Origin: Paulinella micropora | Taxonomy: Eukaryota > Cercozoa > Imbricatea > Euglyphida > Paulinellidae | DNA: 64,000 nucleotides | Assembly (NCBI GenBank): GCA_019918135.1 | Contig: WBZZ01000869.1 | Coordinates: 100,001-164,000 of the forward strand | Reading direction: 5' to 3' | Shown: positions 1 through 11,459 of the stretch, piece by piece | Numbering within the stretch: position 1 is the first letter of the stretch | How the letters are laid out: each line of letters opens with the position of its first letter | Notes under the pieces: model-generated | Told to the model about the DNA's origin: nothing | Database searches by the model: none | Seen by the model: only the letters and a program-made list of their open reading frames with translations | Program-made: the position numbers and the translations under genes

Positions 1-9
1 GAGAAGCAC

Positions 10-94
<85 letters not shown>

Positions 95-214
95 GAGTCT
101 TTGGAGCGGAGCCGCGTCACCGAACGGCCCCGTGCTACCAATGGAGGCACATGTCCGACAGGATCAAAGGCCAATTGACTGATAAATCTATTATTATTAT
201 TATTATTGTTATTA

Positions 215-285
<71 letters not shown>
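10..285. repeat. (TTA)n microsatellites
   Basis: Two long trinucleotide arrays of TTA/TAT/ATT (about 10-95 and 190-285) separated by roughly 95 bases of mixed sequence. No coding potential is seen. They lie upstream of the SET gene and mark the AT-rich left part of the window. Confidence 0.95.
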
Positions 286-290
<5 letters not shown>

Positions 291-428
291 GCATAGTTTA
301 AAGAGGGGAGTATAGATACTAGCTTTAGTATAACTAGCTAGTGTGTGTGGCCTTCTATCAGTGAGCCTTTCTCTGTCCTTTTTTTTTTTTAGTGATTCCC
401 TCTAACGGGAAGCGCTGCCATTTTTTTC

Positions 429-3400
429 ATGTGTATTTCAAACTTTAGGTATGCCATGCTGAGGGCTAGCAAGGCGCCGATATATGTGGCACACCGTGGT
501 GGTGGCTACGGAGTCTTTGCTGATAAATACCTTCCTCCTTCTTTTCAGCTTGGGCTCCTCGAACCAGGAGGAAAGTCTTTGCGTGCTGCAGATCATGCTG
601 CATTTTCTGATCATTTCACTATGAAAATTGGGAGTTCCCTGCAAACAGGGATGCATCCAATTAAATTCATTAACGAATCGAGCAGGAATGCAATGCATCT
701 CATCAACTCTTCATCGCAAGGGTTCAACAAGCTCGACGATGACACTTGCCGACCGAACGTGAAGGTAAATTATGTTAGTTGTTACATACATCCATGCAAT
801 GTAAGTTTTTGTTACGTGTGTTGTATTTTTTCTATAAATATTGTTGTAAATAATGTCAGGTCAGCAAGGGTACTCCTATTGTGACTGTCACCACCGCAAT
901 ATCGAAAGATCAAGAGATTTTGCTCAGCTATGCACCTAATCCAGACCTAGAGATAGCTACGCTGCCAAGCGATGCACATCCGGTCTGGTTGAAAGAGGCT
1001 GCCAAGGAAGGAGCTAAAATCCCAGTTTTCCTGTTCGAGACTGACATTGGTCATGTATGTTTCATCGTTCCTGAGAAAGAACATCCGCTTCCACTTAAGT
1101 CAATTTCCTTGCTTCATGAAGCAAAGGTTGAACTTTTAGCGTCGGTCAGCAGTATTAGTTCTGATGGAAAGCAACCGCTCTCCAGGTCATCATCTATTCC
1201 GCCGGAAAAAAAGAGGAAGCTTCTCGACAGCGTGTCCTCAATTTCAGATAGTCGCCGCACGCTTCTGCCCAGGGAAAGCTCGGACATTACAGTCATCACA
1301 GAAAAATCAAGCTTGAGTGATGCACAGGTAAAAAATAAATAAATGAAAATTATTACTGAGAAGATTCTTTTTTACAGGCAGGTGTTCCTGACGTTGATGC
1401 TAACCTCGACAGCTGGAAACAGTCAGACAGTTCTACTGTCACTACAGGATATGATGTTAGTAGCTGCAGCAGCTCTAGACTATATCTTCCTACTGGCTCC
1501 ATGGTAATTTTTTTTCTCTACCTGTCTATGTTCATGCTGGTTAATGTTCATAAGCGATCTTGTTTGCGTAGAACGTCGACGAAGAGTGTTCAGATACGGA
1601 TTCAAACGGTGATGCTGCATCTATCAACCCTGGATTGCTTCCTCCTCTGGTCGGCGTGGACGATGCGGAATTATCCAACGAGCTTCGATTGAACTTCGAC
1701 GAGCTTATGGAATCGAATGAGCTGTTGTATAACATCATGAGATTATCACCAATTCCTTACAGCAGACCACGTAAGAATCCAACGCGCCCCTACACGATGA
1801 AAAGTCGCACGAAAGGTGCAGTGAAGCTTCAGAGACCGTCTGCGCTCCAAAAACTGTTGGGGATTACCTTCGCCGACTTGGACAGGGAAGTTAAGTCTGT
1901 CTGCTGCAAAAAGTGGAAGTGTTATTCATTTATCGACACGCGTGATGTGCTTTACACGAGAGCGAAGAATGCGTCATCGTCTCTCAGTGAGCTTTATTCT
2001 TGGGCAGCTTCGCAGCTTGAATCGTTTCAAACAAAAACTGGATCGTTTCAGTATATGTATTTAACGGAGGCTGTGTGCAAAGTAGCCTGGCAGCGTATCT
2101 ACGGGATCGGTGATAAAGTTTTGTCAAGAGCACACAAACTTCTTGCAAATAACACGAAGGTTTTGACAAAAAGCTACTCAACCGTTCCTGAAACAGAAGA
2201 TGTGGTAGCAGTATTACTCTGCGAGAAGTTCATGGAGAGTTACCCGGAGATATGCAGCGACGGAATATGGAGGATGCAAGAAATGGCTCAGGACGCAGGA
2301 GTCCAAAACTATGTTCGCGAGAATTGGAAAGATATGTGCCTTCGGTTTGGTTGTTCGAAACGAGTTGATCCAAATAATCCTCCGACAGACAATACGATCA
2401 ACAAAGTTTGGCGCATGGATTTTCCGCACGTCAAGTTTGTCAGAGGTATTATGCATATTTTCGTTATCATTACTTATTACAGGTTTGTTTTGCAGAAGGA
2501 GATTTCTCAAAATGCGAGATCTGCACAGAGCTTGCTGCTGATCATTCTAACGGTTTCAGGACTGAAGTAGAAGCTCAAGAATGGCGTCGCCGTAGCAGGC
2601 TTCATCACAAAATTCACAGGGCGTGCCGCGTTGCCAGCATGCAGCGCAAGAAGGCAGCACCAGCAGATTTTGCTGCCACAGTCATATCAGCCGATATGAA
2701 ACCGCCAGTGAAGATCCCATCTTGCCGCCGCGCCGCGAAAGATTTCAAAGGAAAAATTGTGTTTCGCCTTTGCGTTGGAATCAATACCTGCTACACTACC
2801 GATACGCATTTTATTCTGACGTACCTTGAAGGCGCGGTAGAACACGGCGCGAACAGCAACATTACTATGCTTGCCGCACTTTTACATTGGCAACTTTGGA
2901 ACCCTCGCACAATGCAAGCGTGGAAATTATATCTTGAGTGGGACGGAGCTGGTGATAACACCGCGTGGGCGATGCTGGGTTTCCTTGGGCTCAATGTCGT
3001 TGACAGAGGAATCCGTTTCCAAGTAGAGTCACATCGCAAGCCACCAGGGCACGGGCACGATGGAGATGATCAGGAATTTCGAGTTATGGATATCGGGTGG
3101 AAGAGCACCTTCCTGACAACTAACATCGCTCAAGCGTTATTAAAGCTCATTCTTGCATTCAAGAAGCAGCACAAGAAGAGGCATGTGCTGGTTGTTCTCG
3201 GATGTAACTACGACTGGATGACTCATTTTAGCCCGTGTATGAACAAGAGTTTCAAAAACTACAACAAACCCTTGGCATATAGAATCACCAAGAAAGATCC
3301 TGACGCTTTGCCGACTGTAGAGATCGCTACTTGGGGAGACGCACAGGATTTTCATGGAGTGCGTGATGATCCCAGAGGAGAACCGATCAATTTGTTTATC

Positions 3401-3436
3401 GGACGCCCCGGTAATAATATTATCTATCTTTCTCTT

Positions 3437-3479
<43 letters not shown>

Positions 3480-4849
3480 CTCTTTCTCTCGTTCTATCTA
3501 TCTATCTCTCTCTCTATTTATGACAGCGACCGACATGCCTCCCAAGCTTCCAGTCGGCTACTTCGTCAATCCGCGCCTGAAGAAGGATATTCGTGCTTTG
3601 GCTACTAAATACCTAGGGCCGGATGAGCGAGCACATGTGGAGGAAATGTTAGCAGGTGGAAATTTGACCAGAGTAGAGGTGGATGGAGATTACTTCGAAG
3701 GCGGCCTGCCCGGCCGTCCTGCTCATATGTCCTGTGTCGATGCAAAAGGCAAGGAATGGAGAGCAGAATTTCGATTGATCGACGAGCTACCTGTAAATTG
3801 GATGGAGTTGCCTCAAGAACGACAGGAGAAAATGAACGCACTTACGCGTTTGACCGATGAAGAGCTGCTGTCCTTACCACGCACTTATTTTGTTAATGAA
3901 GGACGTCCTCCAGCTCACCCGAGATGGCGTGGTGCAAGACAGCTTACTAGCGAAGAAAAGCAGGAGCAGGATTTAGCATTTGGAAATGCTTCTGAGCCTT
4001 GGCGGAAAATTCTCACGTTGCTAAGATCGTCAGAGGAAAAAAAGCAATTTGCGTCCAAGCAGATGGTAGTTAGCGAATTGAAATCATGGATGAGAATGCA
4101 TGGTGTTGCAACGCAAAACTCCGATCGGAAACAGTTCAAGAAGGCAGAGCTTATTGAACAAGCGTGGAACCATTTCGAACGATGCGACTGTGGGTTCCCT
4201 GAGGAAGAAGAGCTTGGTGCTGCTCAGCCTGCAGAACCAGTGGCAGATTCAGAGGATGACTTATCTGATACTTCATCTTCCAGTTCATCAACTGACTCAT
4301 CGTCTGATCGATCTTCTGGTTCAGAGGAAGAAAAGCATGGTATTAGTTTTCTTCTTCTTCTTCTTCTTCTTCTTCTTCTTCTTCTTCTTCTTCTTCTTCT
4401 TCTTCTTGTTCTTCTCCTCCTTAACATGATGCTATCCATATTGTAGATGATTCAGATCGCTCCGACGCAAGTTGGAGAATGCGTAACTCAGGAATCCGTT
4501 TGCGCGGACGTCGCCGCGCACGTCGTGCTGCGGGTGGACGTGGACGTGGACGTGGACGTGGTCGTATGTGATTATTTTTTTTGAATGAATTTTTCTGGGT
4601 CCGACTTTTTCATAATGGTTTTTGTCTAGGGCAACTGCAACTGTAACGCTTCTTCTAAAAACTGAAATTAGAAATTTGTTTAACTCTGATAATGCACCAG
4701 AATCTGATGTGAAGCGTCCTCCCTCCGACCCATTCCCCCCCCCCCACCCCCCCCCCTCCCCCCTCTACGTACCAGCGTACGTCACAGCGGGCAAACAGAA
4801 TTTTTTGAAGGTAAAACCATGTCTTAATATAGTAAAATGCTTAATATAA
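429..4849 (+). CDS. Multi-exon SET-domain / DUF7869-like protein
   Basis: One gene assembled from eight exons whose GT..AG introns keep frame: about 429-764, 860-1327, 1378-1503, 1572-2445, 2496-3410, 3527-4339, 4447-4563, 4630-4849. Exons 1-2 read as a SET domain (protein lysine methyltransferase fold): a GYGVFA start motif, an INESSRNAMHL block in the place of the usual INHS/N..H motif, and an ISKDQEILLSYA block that matches the GEEL..DY end. Exon 5 begins with a CEICTEL cysteine pair and later has a GHGHDGDDQ motif resembling the GHTHEDVDQ signature of DUF7869-like proteins, often seen in transposon-related genes. Exon 6 ends in an acidic serine-rich tract and exon 7 is RG-rich with a basic patch. 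The last exon is uncertain: translation could stop at a TGA at 4569-4571 if intron 7 is retained. The 5' end is also uncertain; ATG 429 or 454 or an upstream exon are possible. Function of the fusion is unknown. Confidence 0.7.
3411..3526 (+). repeat. Intron filled with (TC)n and (TA)n
   Basis: Intron of the SET/DUF7869-like gene. It starts GTAATAAT and ends TTTATGACAG; the middle is (TC)n, (TA)n and TCTA repeats. The splice joins exons in phase, which is why the repeat is read as intronic rather than as the end of the gene. Confidence 0.75.
4340..4446 (+). repeat. Intron with (TCT)n array
   Basis: Second repeat-filled intron of the same gene: GTATTAG donor, about 17 TCT/CTT units, then CATATTGTAG acceptor. 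Splicing joins the acidic serine-rich tract to the RG-rich exon in phase. Confidence 0.7.
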
Positions 4850-5149
4850 GCAAGAATAAACAGTAAAAGCAAATTCTGCATGTTCGGCATTGTTATCATC
4901 ATAGATTCATGGTAGCCGGGACTACGAAAAAGTAGAAAAATTACCGTGTCGGACCGGTTCCTGCCCACCTCTGAAGATGAAGTTAAAGTGTATTACAATT
5001 AATAAAAACATATTTTAATATTATTTTTATATGTTCTGCAATCAGGGAATTCATTTCCTTTCATTTCCACACGTTTTCAAAAAAGTCCATATACTTCATG
5101 GAAAATTTCGGAAAAAGGGATACCCCCAAGATTGTCGAATGTTTAGTTA
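4850..5149. other. AT-rich stretch, no gene seen
   Basis: AT-rich sequence after the SET gene. One more possible splice acceptor (near 4910) could add a tiny exon, but nothing convincing is present. From here on the base composition becomes richer in G and C. Confidence 0.5.
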
Positions 5150-5372
5150 TTGCAAGGCTGCCCGGGGCGCCTGCGGACATGGGCTGCCTTTGCTGGCGCG
5201 AACGCAGGCAACTGGCGCAGAAGTGCTGCGCTGAGAAAACTTTGGCAACCGAAACAAACAAGAACAAGAAAAAACAAAGAAAGTCCGAGAATTAAAACCA
5301 TTTGTGTGCCAGAGCCTAAGAGACGCCTGTTTCTTTTTTTTTAGTTCCTGAGATTGAGGGAGGAGGGGCGGG
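5150..5372 (+). pseudogene. Deleted copy of the 19.9 kb small gene and its 3' flank
   Basis: Nearly the same sequence as parts of 20020-20490: the start of the match (GCAAGGCTGCCCGG) is followed directly by the end of that gene (GGCTGCCTTTGCTGGCGCG), so about 165 bases of the gene are missing. The match then continues past the stop into the 3' flank, through GTCCGAGA.TTAAAACC and TTCTTGAGATTGAGG. Coding capacity is lost. It shows that the 19.9 kb locus was duplicated as DNA including its flank. Confidence 0.8.
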
Positions 5373-5779
5373 GGGACAGGTTTTATTTGTGACGCAGTGG
5401 GGTCGGCAAAAGTCAAGCCCCGGGCACCACCCCCACTAGCCGTGGAGTGCTGCCAGTGCTTGGTGTTTGTGAGCGACTGGCGGGGGTGATGCCCCGAGGG
5501 CCGCCTGGTTTAGGTCTGCCGGGACACGACCTCCGGGCTCAGGAACACTCCCGCACTGGCGGCGACCGGCTTTTCGTCAGCGGGGTACGAGGACGGGCCG
5601 CATGCACGCGTTTCGTGTGGGCGCGGAAGGGCTGTCGCCCCAGAGTTTAGCGCAGGTTTTTTAACCCTCTCCCCCTCCACTCTCTCTCCCCCCCCTCTGC
5701 CGAAACATAAGAGGAAGAATTGTAAATTAAATTAAAAAATAGCTGACTTTTCGGCCATGCTCAAAGCAGGCAAAACAAA
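5373..5779. other. GC-rich stretch without a recognisable gene
   Basis: Positions about 5400-5660 are GC-rich and open for 67 codons on the plus strand, but the translation looks like random GC-rich sequence (Arg, Gly, Pro, Leu) and no homology or start context was recognised. The following 100 bases are pyrimidine-rich. Confidence 0.4.
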
Positions 5780-6790
5780 GCCTTACATTTCTGCAAACTT
5801 TCGTGAGACCTCTCATTTCGCCGCAGATTTCGGCAAACTTTCGCGCGAACTTTCCTTCCCCGCAAAACTCGGTCAGCGACTGAATTTCTTTTTTTTTTGG
5901 AAGCAAAGGACATTTCGGCAATCCTGCTAAATTTAAGAGCAAAAACTTAGGGAAAGAATGGCGGGCGGGGAAAATTACAAAAGAAAAATTCCCCGCCCAC
6001 CAATCTTTCCCTAAATTTTTGCCATCACAGATTTTGCTAATTGCCAAAATGACGTTCTTTTTTTTTCGTATGTTGTCCGGAATCAGGTCAACTTCACGAC
6101 AAGAGGACTTTTTGCCGTAAGTTCCAGCAAACTTTCGCGAAACCTCTCATTTCGCCGCACAGTCCGGCAAACTTTCGCGTGAAACTTTCTTTCACCGCAA
6201 AACTCGGTCAGCGACTGAATTCTTTTTTTTTTTTTTTGCAAAGGACATTTCGGCAATTAGAAGGTAGCTCAAGAAAATTTTTGGGGAAACAAACGCGGGC
6301 GGGGAATTTTTTTTTGTAATTTTACCCGCCCGCATTTTTTTCCCCAAAAATTTTCTGTCGCTACCTTCCAATTGCCGAAATGTCCTTCGCGAAAAAAAAT
6401 TTTCTTTTGTTTGCCGCAAACATCGGACAATATCAGTTACCCGTAAATTCCGGCACTGGTGGCACTTGTCGCGAAATTCACCGGAAGATTGAAACTAGTG
6501 AAAAAAAAATTTTTTTGCAAAGGACATTTCGGCAATTGGAAGGTAGCTAGAGAAAAATGTTGGGGAAACAAACGCGGGCGGGGAATTTTTTTTTGTAATT
6601 TTCCCCGCCCACCAATCTTTCCCGAAATGTTTGCCATCACAGATTTAGCTAATTGCCAAAATGACTAGATTTTTTTTCTTGCGTTGTCCGGAATCAGGTC
6701 AACTTCGCGACAAGACTTTGCCGTAAGTTCCGGCAAACTTTCGCGAAACCTCTCATTTCGCCGCACTGTCCGGCAAACTTTCGCGCGAAA
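5780..6790. repeat. Cluster of three foldback repeats (left cluster)
   Basis: Three hairpin units, about 5905-6053, 6239-6390 and 6518-6663, alternate with a spacer that contains CTCTCATTTCGCCGCA and CCGGCAAACTTTCGCG. Each hairpin has an outer stem with AAGGACATTTCGGCAA on the left and TTGCCGAAATGTCCTT or TTGCCAAAATGAC on the right, and an inner GC stem GCGGGCGGGGAA / TTCCCCGCCCGC around an A/T loop. Unit 3 has a left arm like unit 2 and a right arm like unit 1. No protein is coded. A non-autonomous foldback or MITE-type element is the simplest reading. Confidence 0.75.
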
Positions 6791-7198
6791 CTTTTGTTTA
6801 AAAAAGGGAAAGGGAGGGAGGGGGGGGTGGTGCACGCGAGGAGGAGGGGCAGAGCGGAACGAAAGAGAGAGTGCAGTCGCGCACACCCCCCCCCCCCCAC
6901 CCTCTCACACTCTTTTTGTCCCGGGCTTTCTTGGTGTCTTCCTCCTTCCCTCCCTCTTCACCCTTTTTGTTTCATGCTCTTGTTTTTTTTTTGTTCTTGG
7001 CACTCGCCTCTCTTTCCCCTCACCCCTCTCCCCGCCCTTTGTTTGAAAAGCATTTAAAATCCTGGCAGCACCTAACTAGACTTAGTAAAAAAAAGTGAAC
7101 ATTCTTTCTTTTTGGTGTAAGCATTTACTGGTCTTTAAAAAAAAAGCAAAGAAAACGCAACCCCTCCCTTTTCTTACACCACTCTAAAAATTGAAACA
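6791..7198. other. Low-complexity upstream region
   Basis: Purine-rich, then poly-C and pyrimidine-rich sequence, ending in an A/T-rich 120 bases before the start of the next gene. No gene is seen; the last part is the likely promoter and 5' leader of the BspA-like gene at 7199. Confidence 0.4.
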
Positions 7199-9265
7199 AT
7201 GCGCGTGCCGCTGGCGCCCTGGCTCGTCGTGGCCCTTGCCCTCGCAGGCGCCCTGTGCCCGTACCCAGTTCCCGTACCGTCTAGTGGCGCGGTTTTTGTA
7301 GTGAACTCGGGGGTGGACGGATCGACGTACGAGCTGCCGTTCTTGCCCGACGCGAATGCGGCCGCGCGCCGGCGCTTGGCCGGCAGCTTCCCCTACACTG
7401 TCAACTGGGGGGACGGTGCGGCGGCGGACACGTGCGACAACACCGTGCCGTGCAGCCATACGTACACGACGGCCGGAAACTACACGGTTACGCTAAGGGG
7501 CGCAAAGATTGTCGGCTTCACTACGCGCGATTCTCCTGTGCCCTCTACAGGCTGTACGGACAAAACCCTTGCGAGCGGGGTGCCCTGGTACGACAGCGAT
7601 GGACCAGTTTACAATTGTGCCTGGTATCAACTCTATGAAAGCTGTCCTTGGGCCGCTGGCTATGCCAGGGAAGGGATGATTGCTACCGATGCTTGCTGCA
7701 CGTGCGGAGGGGGCAACAGACAAACAGATTATTTAACGCCCGTGCTGACCTCGATACAGAGCTGGGGCTCTGTTCGCTTGCACACGACTTCGGGCTAGTA
7801 CCACTTTGCTAGATCGGTGCTCACGTCCGCAGCGCCGCCTTTGCCTGCCTCCAGCGGACTGCGATCGCTTGCACACTGTTTGGACGGTCTTGGCTCGCTG
7901 GGCGCTGCGTCGTTGGACGTGAGTGCGCTCGACATCTCGGGCGTCACCAACCTCACAGACTTTGCGTCAGGTGCACCACAGCTGTTGCTGGTCGGGCTTG
8001 GCAAGTGGAACACGTCGTCAGTCGTAAACGCGTCGCACGCCTTCGCGGGTAACAGAGGGAACCTCAGTTCGGTTGCTACATGGGACGTACGATCGTTGCA
8101 GGACGCTACCAACATGTTCAGCGGTGCGACGTCCTTCAACGCGGACCTCTCGGGGTGGCACCCGCAGAGCCTAGCCAGGGTCGAAAATATGTTTCAAGGT
8201 GCAAGTAGCTTCGCCGGGACGGGGATAGCTAGCTGGACGCTCCCCATGCTGCCGAGCGGCGAAAGGTCTTGCACCAGTATGCTTGCAGGCGCGGGCTGCG
8301 GACAATTGTGCCCGAGGCCCTTGACCGGGTGTTGCGGCCATTGCTTCCGGGCCAGGTACAGAGTCTGGAATCAATACATGAATTTAATAACGTACAAGCC
8401 GGCAGAAGATCATACAATCAGGGTGGATTGGGGAGATGGTAATGGCTGGATTACGTGCCAGCAGCTGGACACAAATCCTATCTGTGTATCACGAACCCAA
8501 TTAGCGCTCGGTACGTACGACATGGTTATCGACGGCCGCCTCGACGGGCTCGCAAGTTTTACCAGCAACTACAATGATTTCTTTCGCCTCATCTCAGTGC
8601 AGGGCTGGGGCAACGTCACTCTGTACAATGATGGTTCGAACACCCTGCTCGCTCCTCCGACAACAACTGATTATGATCGGTATTATAATCCTGCTTAATC
8701 GGAGCTCCAGTACTTGGCGCCCGTGAACGGCACGCGCGCGCTGGAACGCCTTACTGCCAGCAACTTCTTGTTTCTGGGGGCCAGTGTTCTGCAGGGAAGC
8801 CTGCGCGACTGGCGCCAGCCCTTAAGCTCAGTCGACTCTATGTTCTACAATGCATACGAGTTCAACGAAGATATTAGCGCTTGGCATGTCACTGTCGCCT
8901 CAACGATGGTATACACTTTTGCAGGAGCGCGCAAATTCAATCAGCCACTTACTGCCTGGAACGTGGCGCCGACTGCAACCCATCATGTCTTCACCGACGC
9001 CCGAGCATTCAATCAGCCGTTGGATACATGGGATGTTTCCAAAGTCACAGATTCGTCTTTCGTCTGGATGTTCCGGGGAGCGTGTTCTTTTAACCAAAAC
9101 CTTAGCAGCTGGGCAAAGCCAGACACTTATGCCGGCTGCCAATCACTACTGGCTGGTTCGTACATTGCGTACTGGCACCTGCCCGCCGCATGCCACCAGT
9201 GGGCCGAGAGCAGTTTTAACTGGGGCACGACGCTCAGCCAAGCCGAGTGCTTGACAGCCCCTTGA
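7199..9265 (+). CDS. BspA-like (DUF285) secreted protein interrupted by two in-frame stops
   Basis: ATG at 7199 opens a signal peptide (MRVPLAPWLVVALALAGALC), then a PKD-like segment with NWGDG and a HTYTTAGNYTV strand. One reading frame runs from 7199 to 9265 and is broken only by TAG 7796-7798 and TAA 8696-8698; there is no frameshift. After the first stop come BspA-type leucine-rich units (patterns such as MFSGATSFNADLSGW), then a second WGDG segment, and after the second stop further units (FNQPLTAWNV, FNQPLDTWDVSKV) and a Cys-containing end, stop TGA. Paralogues at 11460-19369 read SGYHLYG or SGYHFYG where this gene has SG-stop-YHFAR, so the TAG looks like an inserted or altered codon. 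BspA-like proteins are surface or secreted adhesins in bacteria and protists. The gene may be a young pseudogene, a readthrough gene or three products. Confidence 0.75.
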
Positions 9266-9346
9266 GAGTCGCGCCCCAAGGGATACCAAAAACAGAGCTC
9301 GAGGGACAACAAAAGGAAGGGGGTAGCGAAAGGGGGGGAGGGAAAA

Positions 9347-9382
<36 letters not shown>

Positions 9383-9497
9383 AAGAAAAAAAAGGAATGT
9401 TAATTAAAAGAAAAAATCTTGAGCCTCGCGCGCCAAAGGAAAAACTGTTAGCGGGGGAAGTTCCAACGCACGGGCTACGTTTCTGGCTCGGGGGCTC
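9266..9497. repeat. (GA)n tract between BspA copies
   Basis: Purine-rich spacer with about 14 GA units at 9346-9378. No gene seen. Confidence 0.7.
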
Positions 9498-10297
9498 ATG
9501 ACCCCTGAGATCTCCGGACCTGCCGGACCTCAGGGCCGACTGGGGGGCACCGGCATCCAGCAGCAGGACTTTATCCCTGGTGGCCTAATCTGCCTGGACA
9601 CCATCCCCCGCTGGGCACGTTTTGAACCGAAGCTCGACGGGCGGCTCGACGGGCTCATCGCGATCGCCCCAACAAGGCCGTGCAGGCCGACCTCATCCCG
9701 GTGCGCTTGCTGTCCTCGGGCAACGTGACGCTCGCCACCACCCAGACCAAGACGCTTTCTTTCCAACGAGCTCTTTCTGCCCGAGCTTCGTCTCGGCCTC
9801 AACACTGCGCGACCTGGAATCCCCCGTGACCGGCACGCGCGCTGCTGGAGCGCCTGGACCCCGGCCTATGGCAAGCCAGCTTCCTCTTCTACGGCGCGCG
9901 CAAGCTGACGGGGGTGACATCGGCGCGTGCTTTTTCCCCCCGGCGACGTCTCAATGATGTTCAGTTCAACCAGCCCCTGGACGCGTGGCCCGTGCGCGGG
10001 CTCACGGACCGCCGCCTGTTCTACGGCGCCCGCAGGTTTAACCAGCCGCTCAGTACCTGGGACGTCGTCGCGGCCGCGAAGACGAGCTTCGCCGACAGGC
10101 TGAGTGGGGGGCCTGTTCTTTTAACCAGACCCTCAGCGCGTGGGCCACACCTGGGCCGGCTGCCAGGAGCTGGTGCGGGGTTCGTTTCTTCTGTACTCGC
10201 AGCTGCCCGCGGCCTGCCGCCAGTGGCCTCAAAACGCCTACACTTAGGGCACGAAGCTAACTCGCGCCGAGTGCCTGGCGGCCTGATTTTAGTGGGG
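9498..10297 (+). pseudogene. Degraded second BspA-like copy
   Basis: Pieces of the same protein are scattered over three frames: KLDGRLDGLIAI resembles DGRLDGLASF of the preceding gene, NVTL sits near 9720, then FNQPLDAWPVRGLTD and FNQPLSTWDV at about 9960-10070, then a Cys-rich end matching the end of the 7199-9265 gene. No continuous frame survives, and GC content is higher than in the intact copy. This is the 3' part of a tandem duplicate that has decayed. Confidence 0.8.
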
Positions 10298-10629
10298 GAG
10301 AGCGCGGGGGGGGGGGCGTGAATTTGAGGCGGGGGGGGGGCAAGAGGCAGTGCCGGGATTCCCGGTACTATAAGGAACAAAAGAACAAAAAAGAAATAAA
10401 CAAAACTGTACGGGAGAGAGAGAGAGGGAGGGGGGGGTGGTTGGGGTTGTGAACGGGCGCGACCCCCAGATATAGCAGGGGGGGGGGGCGAGGGAAAGGA
10501 ATAAACAAGAGAGTGCAAAAAAAAAGGGGAGGAAAGGGAGGGGGGGCCAACAATCGTGCTACACCCAATTCACGCGCAGCCCAGCACACCCCTGCAGACA
10601 CGACCAATTGACCGGAATTGTTAGCAGGA
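10298..10629. other. G-rich spacer
   Basis: Dominated by G runs and (GA)n. No gene seen. Confidence 0.5.
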
Positions 10630-11343
10630 ATGCCCATGATGTTATTGCTCTTGGCACTTTCTATGAGTTTGGCAGCCGATTGGTGGCTAGAGCCGAATGA
10701 GGTGTGGCCATTCGAAGTCTGGAACTCGAGCCATGTTTCTATGTCCTGCTGCAAAACCACCGATGGAGGAGTTCCACTAGATCTAACATTAAGGCAAAGA
10801 CAAGTCTTTGCGAAGCCAGGGGGCTTCTTTGTTGAGTCAGGAGGCCAAGACGGCTTGCTTTTCAGTAATACACTGGCAGCTGAGAAAAGGTTTGGTTGGC
10901 GAGGACTACTGATTGAGCCTTCCAAGAGTCATCGCGAGCCGCCGTCTCCCTGTCTGCACGCCGCCCTGACCAAGTTTGGGGGTCCGCAGGAGATCGGGCT
11001 GAGCGACGATGGATCTCCAATGGCCAAGATAAGCGGCTCGGGAAAGATACCTGCCTACCCCCTTTCACTAGTACTTGACAGACACAAAATCCATGAAATA
11101 GATTTCTGGAGCCTAGACGTTGAAGGCTATGAATTGGAAGCTCTTGATGGAGTCAACTTTACTAGGCATCGGCCCACGTGGATCTTGATAGAAGTTTCTG
11201 CGGAGGGATCCCGTATTTTTGCCAAGATGGAGGCCGAGGGCTACTGCCTTCAGCCCGGCATTAATCGTCGCAACGACATAAGTGGCTGGGCGCATCAAAC
11301 TGCCCATCGTGATTACCTGTGGAAGGACTGTACAAAAACCTAA
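10630..11343 (+). CDS. Secreted FkbM-family methyltransferase
   Basis: ATG at 10630 is chosen because it starts a hydrophobic signal peptide (MPMMLLLLALSMSLA). The protein has 237 residues. The SAM-binding first strand reads GGFFVESGGQDGLLFSNT, followed by GWRGLLIEP, matching the FkbM pattern G.FVE.GA.DG..SNT...GW.G.LIEP. Later IDFWSLDVEGYELEAL matches the conserved FkbM motif with the acidic DVEG. The stretch between LIEP and the F..SLDVEG region is shorter than usual. The family methylates sugar or other hydroxyl groups; with a signal peptide and with surface proteins on either side, it may act on glycans in the secretory path (inference). It ends in TAA. A second, broken member lies at 62496-63424. 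Confidence 0.85.
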   Translation: MPMMLLLLALSMSLAADWWLEPNEVWPFEVWNSSHVSMSCCKTTDGGVPLDLTLRQRQVFAKPGGFFVESGGQDGLLFSNTLAAEKRFGWRGLLIEPSKSHREPPSPCLHAALTKFGGPQEIGLSDDGSPMAKISGSGKIPAYPLSLVLDRHKIHEIDFWSLDVEGYELEALDGVNFTRHRPTWILIEVSAEGSRIFAKMEAEGYCLQPGINRRNDISGWAHQTAHRDYLWKDCTKT

Positions 11344-11459
11344 CCAAAAGAATGGCTGTGTCGCGTGGCTATTTTTTTATTTGCTGCACGCGTGTTTAAT
11401 GACTAAAAGAAAAAATTAAAACCAAGAGCTCAGTTCAGAAATGGATTCTGGGTTTGTCG

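Noticed and set aside
10..285. Telomere or centromere repeat
   Set aside because: Simple (TTA)n interrupted by unique sequence, short, and next to an ordinary gene; it does not match known telomere units.
7199..9265. Bacterial (Mycoplasma or Bacteroides) origin of the BspA-like genes
   Set aside because: DUF285 repeats are also common in protists and large viruses, and here they are joined to EGF modules in genes with eukaryote-type surroundings. No bacterial operon or ribosome-binding signal is seen.
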